A stretch of DNA of 5,333 bases from Planctomycetaceae bacterium UBA2671 (lineage in GTDB: Bacteria > Planctomycetota > Planctomycetia > Planctomycetales > Planctomycetaceae). The notes under the pieces are model-generated. The model had not been told where the DNA came from, did no database searches, and worked only from the letters and a program-made list of their open reading frames with translations. The position numbers and the translations under genes were made by a program. Positions 1 to 4,914 of this stretch are shown here, in pieces (the stretch's first letter is position 1; each line of letters starts with the position of its first letter). Location of the stretch: positions 13,230 through 18,562 of the forward strand of contig DEML01000012.1 in the NCBI GenBank assembly GCA_002359185.1, given 5' to 3'.

Positions 1-175
1 ATCAACATGCACGACAACTGACTATCTCCCTTCGGTTCCGTAGAAAGAACGGCAAAACTTGCCCAAATGCCTTAAAAATAGGGTTTCTCTATAAATAGCA
101 AGCACTTAGGACTGTTCGGACTTCGTCTTATCGGTGTCCACTTTGTGTCAAATTTGAAGGATTAGCGATTCTCAT

Positions 176-358
176 TTGAGGAATCCTCAAATCCTCAAAC
201 GCTTTGCCGAGCCATTTGCAGCACATGCTCGAACCTTCAATTTCGATCTGGTGAAATTTATGAAATCTCGTGGTGGATCTCTTTTTCACCAGATTCCAGC
301 GGGGTACAAAGAATGTGTCACCACCCCTGAATTACCAGATGAAACTACCATAACATGA
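176..358 (+). CDS. Small ORF overlapping the transposase start (hypothetical, 60 aa)
   Basis: This is a 60-residue reading frame starting at a TTG. The frame is open from 158, just after an in-frame TGA, and contains no upstream ATG. It ends at a TGA that shares bases with the transposase ATG (ATGA, 355-358), an arrangement typical of translational coupling. The product is soluble-looking, mixed basic and acidic, with a central stretch around FAEPFAAHARTFNFD and a later SRGGSLFHQIPAGY segment rich in Gly, Pro and aromatics. I recognise no domain or function. It may be a first ORF of the insertion element, a short leader that couples translation, or a remnant of an older gene. It lies in the -1 frame relative to the transposase, as orfA does to orfB in IS3 elements, but I see no A6G-type slippery site in the short overlap. 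There is no strong Shine-Dalgarno sequence for the TTG. Confidence 0.4.
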   Translation: MRNPQILKRFAEPFAAHARTFNFDLVKFMKSRGGSLFHQIPAGYKECVTTPELPDETTIT

Positions 359-1422
359 AGAGCAAGCTGTTTCACCCTTTGCTACACCTGATCGCCTCGG
401 CAACAGATAACGAACTCGCAAAATATGTTGAATACCTGAAACAGGAAAACAAGATTCTCCGTAAGCGACTGCCCAAGCAAATCCATACGACAACGGAAGA
501 ACGTCGAATCCTTATTAAGTATGGAAAGATTATTGGTAAGGCTATCGAAGAATTGGTTTCAATCGTTTCGCCTGCCACATTTTGTCGGTGGTTACGGGAA
601 GAGAAGGGGGGCAAACCAACATCCAAGAAGAAAAAAGGCGGTCAGCGTAAGCCGAAAGAGATTCGTGATCTGGTGATCAAAATCGCCAAGACGACAGGAT
701 TTGGCTATACAAGAATTATTGGGGAATTGCGGAAGCTTGGGATCAAGAAAATAAGTCGCCAAACGGTTCGCAATATTCTCAAAGAGGAAGAAATCGTTCC
801 CGGACCAGATCGAACCTCTGATTCGTGGACTGAATTTTTAAAAAGACATGAGGAGACGTTATGGGGATGTGACTTTTTCTCAGTCAAATCGCTTACCAAA
901 AAGGGATTACGAGACCTTTATGTCTTGGCATTCATCAATTTGCAATCGAGAGAAGTCATCGTCACAAAATCAACTTTACATCCCGATTCAGCATGGGTTT
1001 GCGAGCAGACGAATTGGTTTGCTGAGCAAACTAAAGATCGGGAGAAAAAGCCAGATATAATTATCCATGACCGAGATACGAAGTTTTCGAGGAAGTTCAC
1101 AGAAACTGCAAAAAATGCTGGATTTCGGACGAATCCATTACCCAAAGCATCGCCGAACTTGAATGGTCGCTGCGAGCGTTTTATCGAGACGATCAAGCTG
1201 GAATGCCTATCGAAGTTTATCATCTTTGGGGAACGGCATTTGAACTATCTCGTGAGCGAATTTTGCGATTATTACAACCATCACCGTTCGCACTCATGTC
1301 GTGATAATTTGCCTCCGCTCGCAACCATGCCTGAGGAGGTTGAAACACTTAAAATGGAGCAAGTTTATGTTGCTTCCCATGTGGGTGGTCTGGTGAAATC
1401 ATTTGAGAGGAAGGCTGCTTGA
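355..1422 (+). CDS. Transposase with DDE integrase core (IS3/IS481-like)
   Basis: This 355-residue protein should cut and join the ends of its own element. Residues about 20-45 look like a short helical or coiled-coil stretch. Residues about 46-90 contain a helix-turn-helix-like segment (SPATFCRWL) followed by a lysine-rich linker (KKKKGGQRKPK). Residues about 101-145 form a second HTH of the HTH_21 type (GYTRIIGELRKLGIKKISRQ, then TVRNIL). The rve catalytic domain covers about 165-325. The likely triad is D173 in WGCDFFS, D239 in IIHDRDTKF and E274 in NGRCERFIETIK, with 34 residues between the second D and the E, close to DD(35)E. The C-terminal YYNHHRSH motif is typical of this superfamily. 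All catalytic residues are present and the frame is unbroken, so the enzyme may be active. The start is the ATG overlapping the upstream stop. Assignment to the superfamily is firm, but the exact IS family is not. Confidence 0.9.
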   Translation: MKSKLFHPLLHLIASATDNELAKYVEYLKQENKILRKRLPKQIHTTTEERRILIKYGKIIGKAIEELVSIVSPATFCRWLREEKGGKPTSKKKKGGQRKPKEIRDLVIKIAKTTGFGYTRIIGELRKLGIKKISRQTVRNILKEEEIVPGPDRTSDSWTEFLKRHEETLWGCDFFSVKSLTKKGLRDLYVLAFINLQSREVIVTKSTLHPDSAWVCEQTNWFAEQTKDREKKPDIIIHDRDTKFSRKFTETAKNAGFRTNPLPKASPNLNGRCERFIETIKLECLSKFIIFGERHLNYLVSEFCDYYNHHRSHSCRDNLPPLATMPEEVETLKMEQVYVASHVGGLVKSFERKAA

Positions 1423-1470
1423 TAAATGATTGTGTAAAAGTGTTGTCGACAGATGCCTCCTCTGGGTAGA

Positions 1471-1535
1471 GACCACCTTTTCCACGCAGCTTTTTGAAAA
1501 TCATTTTCGAATTAATGTTTTTGCAACATGATTCG
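1471..1535 (+). repeat. Dispersed direct repeat, copy 1
   Basis: This is the first of three related intergenic copies in the same orientation. Landmarks in order are GACCACC, a short C/T-rich spacer, GCTTTTTGAAAATCATTTTC, AATTAA, and AACATGATTCG. The core at 1491-1508 is identical to copy 2. GAAAATCATTTTC is a perfect palindrome around a central C. In this copy CGAAT (1508-1512) and ATTCG (1531-1535) can also pair around an inner TGTT/AACA. The left hairpin arm seen beside copy 3 is absent here, and the putative right end of the insertion element lies about 20 bases upstream. Confidence 0.8.
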
Positions 1536-1587
1536 CTCTAGTAGTGCTGGATCGTCAAGAATACGAACGTCGGTGGGATCAAGAGGG

Positions 1588-2040
1588 ATGACGTTAAACG
1601 ACTCGAAGAGCATTAAAAAACGATACCTCATAATTAGTTTAGGTCGTGTTTTTGTGATCTGGCTCATCCTGATCGCCGCCGAGATCATCCACGGAATTCT
1701 CAGAGCAGTTACGCTTGCCCCACTGGTCGGAGAGTTCCGCTCCAATCAGATTGGTGTGTTTACTGGCTCTGTGATCATTCTGGTGATTGCCTATCTGACG
1801 ATTCGATGGATCGGAGCAAAACAGCCAAGGGAGTTGTTGCTAGTTGGCTTGGTCTGGTGGTTGTTGACTGTAGCTTTTGAGGTCATGTTCGGTCGTATCG
1901 TGATGGGAATGAGTTGGGAACGAATCGCTTCTGATTACAACATTTTCGAAGGCGGATTGATGCCACTGGGACTCTTGGTTTTATTTCTCAGCCCAATGAT
2001 TGCGCTGAAACTGCGAAGCTCACGATTTTGGTTCGACTAA
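1588..2040 (+). CDS. Four-helix integral membrane protein of unknown function
   Basis: From the ATG at 1588 this encodes 150 residues. There are four likely transmembrane helices, at about residues 13-35, 55-75, 82-102 and 123-142. Between them lie short polar loops, including EFRSNQIGVFTG between helices 1 and 2 and MSWERIASDYNIFEGG between helices 3 and 4. The protein has a basic N-terminus (SKSIKKR) and a basic tail, which suggests cytoplasmic ends. I recall similar uncharacterised small membrane proteins in many bacteria, with a conserved glutamate in helix 1 (AEIIHGILR) and FEVMFGR late in helix 3, but I know no function. The frame is open upstream to another ATG at 1528, which would add 20 low-complexity Ser/Arg residues. 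That ATG lies inside repeat copy 1 and has no Shine-Dalgarno, so 1588 is preferred. A GGTGGG at 1572-1577 is a possible ribosome site, and AGAGGG directly abuts the ATG. Confidence 0.7.
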   Translation: MTLNDSKSIKKRYLIISLGRVFVIWLILIAAEIIHGILRAVTLAPLVGEFRSNQIGVFTGSVIILVIAYLTIRWIGAKQPRELLLVGLVWWLLTVAFEVMFGRIVMGMSWERIASDYNIFEGGLMPLGLLVLFLSPMIALKLRSSRFWFD

Positions 2041-2221
2041 TTCTTCTTGCTCAATTTCATTAGCACTTGAAATACTCTTCGGTATTCTGAGTCTGTGCGC
2101 CTAAAATGAAAAAGATGCTTCGCTGCCAAGCATATACATTGGGATTGATCCAGTATCGAATTTTCACGAACTGTGATGAGCCACCTCAAGCAGCCTCTAA
2201 TCAGTAAAAGGATTTGAAAAA

Positions 2222-2782
2222 ATGATTCTGCATACTATTCTGCTTCTGCTTACTCTTGGAAGCGTAACAATGGCGGCTGATGGCGATGGTGAAAGAGTCA
2301 TCTTCCAGTTCGAAACACCTGATGCAGTCAAACCGTGGCAAGTCGTTAATGATGGTGTGATGGGAGGTCGCTCTGAAGGCAGGTTCAAGATCAACGATGA
2401 CAATAAGATGGAATTCTTCGGTACATTGTCATTGGAAAATAATGGTGGTTTCGCCTCAGTCCGAGCAAGAGGCGAGATATCTGCATTGGAGTTAGATGAT
2501 GTTATCGTAGCCCGAGTGAAGGGAGATGGGCGTGAATACCAGTTCAATTTGTATGCCCAACGAAATCTCGGAGGCTTCTCCTATCGACAGTCATTCAAGA
2601 CCATAAAAGACGAATGGGTCGAAGTTGAATTACCAGTCGATGAATTTGTCGCTACATGGCTAGGCAGAATTTTTCCAAATGAGAAACTCAATCCAGCTAA
2701 TGTGTCTGGACTTGGCTTCCTGCTCGGGGACAAAAAGGCTGGTCCTTTCAAGTTGGAGGTCGATTGGATCAAGGTGAAATAG
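2222..2782 (+). CDS. Exported CIA30-domain protein (complex I intermediate-associated protein 30 fold)
   Basis: This 186-residue protein begins with a signal peptide: MILHTILLLLTLGSVTMAA is a hydrophobic stretch with a probable cleavage after Ala18 or Ala19. The mature part matches the CIA30/NDUFAF1 jelly-roll family throughout. Motifs seen are WQVVNDGVMGGRSEG (39-53), FFGTLSLENNGGFASVRAR (65-83), the VARVKGDGREYQFNL strand (96-110), and GLGFLLGDKKAGPFKLEVDW (163-182). The length fits the family. In mitochondria the namesake helps assemble respiratory complex I. Bacterial members are widespread and mostly of unknown role, so no complex I function should be assumed; the fold is carbohydrate-binding-like. 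The secretion signal places it in the periplasm or outside the cell. AGGA at 2209-2212, nine bases before the ATG, is a good ribosome site. It converges on the minus-strand membrane protein gene downstream. Confidence 0.9.
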   Translation: MILHTILLLLTLGSVTMAADGDGERVIFQFETPDAVKPWQVVNDGVMGGRSEGRFKINDDNKMEFFGTLSLENNGGFASVRARGEISALELDDVIVARVKGDGREYQFNLYAQRNLGGFSYRQSFKTIKDEWVEVELPVDEFVATWLGRIFPNEKLNPANVSGLGFLLGDKKAGPFKLEVDWIKVK

Positions 2783-2911
2783 TTGAAACTATTGCAGCCA
2801 GTCGATTCAATGGATTCATGATCACATCAAATCATACTGGTAATTCCAGTCAACGGTTCTTGGTGGCAATTCGAACCGCATCATACAAGTTGGCTATGAC
2901 GTTTTCTTAAC

Positions 2912-3274
2912 TTAGCGAACTGATGCAAAGCCCATTGCCATGATTACCGATAAAAGGATTAAAGGGATTACGGCAAGATAAGCAAGTCCAGAAATGACAT
3001 AAATCATTTTTCTGATTCTCACTGAATTGTGAATCCATCCTGCAATCCACCCGACGATCAAAATGATCGGAATTGGGATGAACAAAAAAGAGAAGAGTTC
3101 GTGTATTCTAAAAGTCCATCTGATGACATGACCACCAACAAAAACGATCCCAAGATTTAATAATGACCATACCAGAGCGATGCCGACTGATTTCCAGAAG
3201 ACCAATGTAAAACATTCTCTTCTGCAAAATTCTGCCAATTCCTGTGCAGTCCAGTTTACTTTCATGGCAGACAC
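2912..3274 (-). CDS. Three-helix small membrane protein of unknown function
   Basis: This encodes 120 residues from a GTG at 3274, or 117 from the ATG at 3265 in the same frame; both are plausible. The N-terminal 25 residues are polar and amphipathic (WTAQELAEFCRREC). Three hydrophobic helices follow, at about 28-50, 61-81 and 90-117. A basic loop, HNSVRIRK, separates helices 2 and 3, and an Arg/His-rich segment separates helices 1 and 2. I recognise no family. The region upstream of the start is occupied by an exact inverted repeat (3282-3298), so no clear Shine-Dalgarno is exposed. It could be transcribed with the minus-strand gene upstream (3407-3904) through the 132-base gap that holds repeat copy 2. 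The overlapping frame at 3108-3341 on the same strand lacks comparable character and was not called. Confidence 0.6.
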   Translation of the reverse strand: MSAMKVNWTAQELAEFCRRECFTLVFWKSVGIALVWSLLNLGIVFVGGHVIRWTFRIHELFSFLFIPIPIILIVGWIAGWIHNSVRIRKMIYVISGLAYLAVIPLILLSVIMAMGFASVR

Positions 3275-3281
3275 ATTCTTT

Positions 3282-3298
3282 TCTGGCTTGAAGCCAGA
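3282..3298. promoter_or_regulatory. Perfect palindrome just upstream of the minus-strand membrane protein gene
   Basis: TCTGGCTT, a central G, then AAGCCAGA form an exact 8+8 inverted repeat. It starts seven bases before the GTG start of the minus-strand gene, exactly where a ribosome site should be. In RNA it would fold as a 7-bp stem with a three-base loop, hiding the initiation region. In DNA it would be a dimeric operator-sized site. The half-site AGCCAGAAAA also recurs at 3389-3398. A regulatory role is inferred only. Confidence 0.4.
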
Positions 3299-3324
3299 TT
3301 ACATTGGGTTTATTGCAGGATAAC

Positions 3325-3383
3325 GACCACCCAAACCCCATTTTTGAAAATCATTTTCCAATTAAATATTTTCGACACGATTA
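3325..3383 (+). repeat. Dispersed direct repeat, copy 2
   Basis: This is the second copy. It has GACCACCC, then TTTTTGAAAATCATTTTC (3341-3358, identical to copy 1) and AATTAA, then a diverged tail ending near CACGATTA. Upstream, GGGTTT (3306-3311) and AAACCC (3333-3338) form a possible weak stem with a long loop, in place of the strong hairpin of copy 3. It lies between two minus-strand genes, 23 bases beyond the stop codon of the upstream one. It is the most diverged copy at its right end. Confidence 0.75.
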
Positions 3384-3406
3384 TTTGGAGCCAGAAAAAT
3401 ATCAAT

Positions 3407-3904
3407 TTATCGATTACTGGCAAATGCCTTCTTGATTGCTGAACAGTGATAAGTTTTCAATTCCTCAAGCTGTAACTCAGACTGTGAAAGGATCAACGAG
3501 AATTCGAAATCCTTGAAACGGAGATCAGTATTACTCAGTGAGTTGAGCGTTACCCATAATGCAATCCGCTCTTGCGTAACTGCCAGCAAAGCCACAAGTT
3601 CCACCACTCGACTCAAGTCTGAGTATTCCAGCAAGGAATCATTGAGCTTGAATCGTCCAATTTTCTCGGCAAGCCATGCCGCTCCCTGTTTCAACTGCCC
3701 TTGGATGCTTGTTTCAAAGTCCAAGCAATGGAACACTTTCTCAACAGTCTCTTTTTGCACTCGGAGATCGGATTGAAGTTGTTTTAAAAAGAAACCAAGT
3801 TCTGAATGTCGGTTGCTGTTATAGCAGCGTTCGATCAGTTCCATCTCACCGACAATCACCGACAAGTGATCGTCTAAATATATTCGCATTCGCTTTTCGT
3901 GCAT
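3407..3904 (-). CDS. Helical protein of unknown function (165 aa)
   Basis: The product is predicted to be almost entirely alpha-helical and soluble, with no signal peptide or membrane segment. It resembles a family of uncharacterised bacterial proteins I recall. Their hallmarks are an N-terminal YLDDHLS-type helix followed by an acidic E-x-E-L-I-E segment (9-25), a central AAWLAEKIGRFKLN motif (75-88), DLSRVVELVALL (96-107), and a C-terminal amphipathic helix ending in a basic AIKKAF tail. The layout of four or five long helices is reminiscent of ferritin-like bundles, but no metal-binding E-x-x-H pair is evident, so an enzyme role cannot be claimed. The ATG at 3904 is taken as the start. A second in-frame ATG at residue 6 is possible, and neither has a strong Shine-Dalgarno. 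It is divergent from the DUF6933 gene, with 169 bases between the starts. Confidence 0.7.
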   Translation of the reverse strand: MHEKRMRIYLDDHLSVIVGEMELIERCYNSNRHSELGFFLKQLQSDLRVQKETVEKVFHCLDFETSIQGQLKQGAAWLAEKIGRFKLNDSLLEYSDLSRVVELVALLAVTQERIALWVTLNSLSNTDLRFKDFEFSLILSQSELQLEELKTYHCSAIKKAFASNR

Positions 3905-4035
3905 GGATGAACTCGCTTTTAAAAATTAAGGTGACATCAATCTCGGATGACAGGACTGACATGATCAGCTACCTGCAAATTGCCCTATCAACATGGGCAT
4001 TGTTTGAATCTCCACAAACATCGAATAACGTTACT

Positions 4036-4052
4036 ATCTGCCTGATGCAGAT
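4036..4052 (+). promoter_or_regulatory. Small inverted repeat in the leader of the DUF6933 gene
   Basis: ATCTGC and GCAGAT pair across a CTGAT loop, ending 21 bases before the ATG. An 8-base palindrome, TAACGTTA, lies immediately upstream at 4026-4033. No T-run follows, so this is not a terminator. It could be an operator or a 5' leader hairpin in the divergent intergenic region. A 5-bp arm pair, TGCCC/GGGCA, at 3981-3999 is weaker. Confidence 0.25.
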
Positions 4053-4073
4053 TTATCTTAACGGGACGTATCA

Positions 4074-4592
4074 ATGATTTTTAGACTTTCACAGAAACTC
4101 AGTACAAAGATCAAAGCAGGCAAACTGAAGGAACTGCCGTTAGAAGAAAATCCGATAACCGACTGGTCCGCCCATCTGTTCGTTGTAGATCACACTCAAT
4201 ATATCATTATGAGTAATACAGCGTCGATGTACTCGTGCGTGATGTATGGCGACGACATTAACCACGACAATCAATTCATCCAGCGTGCATTCAGTACGAT
4301 ACGTGAGTTTATGGAAGAGGATGGGCTGCTTTCGATCTACGAGGAGTTCATCATCCCCTCAAGTGGAACGATATCCTTTGCAAAGGCACTCAATCGTCAG
4401 GTGACTGGTTCAATGAATGAACTCGTAATGACAGCAACATCTGCGCTGGAGTCGGAAGAGATTGCTCCACATGATCTGGGTTTCGAATTGAATAATCTTT
4501 TGTTGTCAGCAATTGCCACGAAAGAGGATCGTGGCTATGGAAGACCGAAAGAAGCCTTCAGAAGATTGGTGGATCAAAAGAGGAATGATTGA
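4074..4592 (+). CDS. DUF6933-family protein
   Basis: This 172-residue protein matches my recollection of the DUF6933 family from end to end. It starts MIFRLSQKLSTKIK. It contains the family's DWSAHLFVVDHTQYIIMSN block (30-48), a middle helical part with FSTIREFMEEDGLL (73-86), the conserved TGSMNELV motif (111-118), and a terminal ELNNLLLSAI...GYGRPKEAFRRLV segment (138-166). Length is normal and the frame is intact. No function is established for the family to my knowledge. Members are small cytosolic proteins and often occur alone in accessory regions. The ATG at 4074 has GGGA seven bases upstream. A Rho-independent-like stem with a T-run lies about 40 bases after the stop codon, so it is probably transcribed alone. 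Confidence 0.8.
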   Translation: MIFRLSQKLSTKIKAGKLKELPLEENPITDWSAHLFVVDHTQYIIMSNTASMYSCVMYGDDINHDNQFIQRAFSTIREFMEEDGLLSIYEEFIIPSSGTISFAKALNRQVTGSMNELVMTATSALESEEIAPHDLGFELNNLLLSAIATKEDRGYGRPKEAFRRLVDQKRND

Positions 4593-4629
4593 GGCTTAGT
4601 TCAAATTTGGGGTGATCAAGGGATTCCAA

Positions 4630-4660
4630 TTGCCGTAATGGGTAGATTCGGCAAATTTTT
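4630..4660 (+). terminator. Probable Rho-independent terminator after the DUF6933 gene
   Basis: TTGCCG (4630-4635) and CGGCAA (4649-4654) form a 6-bp stem with a 13-base loop, followed at once by ATTTTT. A second T-run (TTTTTTT, 4669-4675) follows shortly. It lies 38 bases downstream of the stop codon. The loop is long for a strong terminator and its bases can pair elsewhere (4683-4690), so efficiency is uncertain. Confidence 0.5.
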
Positions 4661-4690
4661 CTGGCGGATTTTTTTACTTCGACTACCCAT
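4638..4690 (+). other. Long-range 8-bp inverted repeat overlapping the terminator loop
   Basis: ATGGGTAG (4638-4645) is perfectly complementary to CTACCCAT (4683-4690), 37 bases apart. The left arm sits inside the loop of the TTGCCG/CGGCAA stem, so the RNA could form an H-type pseudoknot or alternate folds. It is read directly from the sequence, but a role is not shown. Confidence 0.35.
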
Positions 4691-4713
4691 CATTTTAAAA
4701 AGACAATCTCAGG

Positions 4714-4742
4714 AGGTGGTCGATACTGTGGATCGACCACCT
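4714..4742. other. Strong hairpin joined to repeat copy 3
   Basis: AGGTGGTCGAT and ATCGACCACCT pair perfectly over 11 bp around a seven-base loop (ACTGTGG). The right arm contains the GACCACC that begins every repeat copy, so the hairpin is probably the full form of the repeat's left end. Only TTT follows on the plus strand, then CCATCACGGC and TTTTT, so it is a poor intrinsic terminator. Confidence 0.6.
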
Positions 4743-4799
4743 TTCCATCACGGCTTTTTGAAAATAAATTCGTAATTAAAAGTTTTGTAACATGATTCG
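4735..4799 (+). repeat. Dispersed direct repeat, copy 3
   Basis: This is the third copy. GACCACCTTTCCATCACGGC is followed by TTTTTGAAAATAAATTCG, TAATTAAA, and GTTTTGTAACATGATTCG. Its ends match copy 1 best (GACCACC and AACATGATTCG), while the central palindrome is degraded. It lies in the 322-base gene-free gap between the DUF6933 gene and the phosphoesterase gene. That gap also holds the terminator-like stem, the strong hairpin, and two leader hairpins. Confidence 0.8.
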
Positions 4800-4818
4800 A
4801 ACTCATGACACTGAGTTG

Positions 4819-4890
4819 CCCTGTTACTTCATATTCAAACAGGGAAGCGATAGGCTAACGGGATCAGTTTGCGATGCAGGTCATATCGCA
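4819..4890 (+). promoter_or_regulatory. Two hairpins in the leader of the phosphoesterase gene
   Basis: CCCTGTT (4819-4825) pairs with AACAGGG (4838-4844) over a 12-base loop. TGCGAT (4870-4875) pairs with ATCGCA (4885-4890) over a 9-base loop and is followed by TAAAAAATATAAA. Both precede the ribosome site GAGG at 4905-4908. They may shape the 5' untranslated region or bind a regulator. No known riboswitch class is recognisable. Confidence 0.25.
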
Positions 4891-4914
4891 TAAAAAATAT
4901 AAACGAGGTTCCTG

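Larger units (their letters stand above)
135..1451 (+). mobile_element. Putative insertion sequence carrying a DDE integrase-type transposase
   Basis: A full-length transposase and a small overlapping upstream ORF are bracketed by weakly matching ends. The left end, from 135, reads TGTCCACTTTGTGTCAAATT. The right end, read on the minus strand from 1451, starts TGTCGACAACACTTTTACAC. The two share TGTC at the tip and, after a five-base gap, CACTTT and further scattered matches. TGT...ACA tips are usual in IS3/IS481-like elements. I see no flanking target-site duplication, so the exact ends are inferred. The right end lies close to repeat copy 1. Confidence 0.45.

Noticed and set aside
1..134. 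Tail of an upstream gene at the left edge
   Set aside because: A frame open from base 3 to a stop at 93-95 gives about 30 residues with no recognisable features, too little to call.
343..358. Programmed -1 frameshift joining the small ORF to the transposase, as in IS3 elements
   Set aside because: No slippery heptamer or A-run occurs in the short region where both frames are open, and the ATGA overlap with a full transposase start explains the arrangement better.
1512..1745. Minus-strand frame ending in RIMLQKH beneath the membrane protein gene
   Set aside because: Most of it is antisense to a convincing transmembrane gene. Only the stop-proximal codons recur in repeat copy 3, which is explained by the repeat.
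2071..2133. Small stems (AATAC/GTATT and ATGCTT/AAGCAT) after the four-helix membrane protein gene
   Set aside because: The stems are only 5-6 bp with no following T-run, so neither qualifies as a terminator or known RNA element.
2836..2850. ACTGG-TAATT-CCAGT stem between the convergent genes as a bidirectional terminator
   Set aside because: The stem is 5 bp and no T-tract follows on either strand.
3676..4077. Plus-strand frame running into the DUF6933 start
   Set aside because: More than half is antisense to the helical protein gene. The remainder has no domain or ribosome site, and the ATGA overlap looks fortuitous.
1471..4799. Integron gene-cassette array with the repeats as attC sites
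   Set aside because: The copies lack paired RYYYAAC/GTTRRRY core boxes in the right arrangement, the blocks hold several genes on both strands, and no integron integrase is in the window.
4792..4893. 33-codon upstream ORF starting in repeat copy 3
   Set aside because: It has no Shine-Dalgarno and no recognisable protein character, and its start codon belongs to the repeat. It is probably chance.
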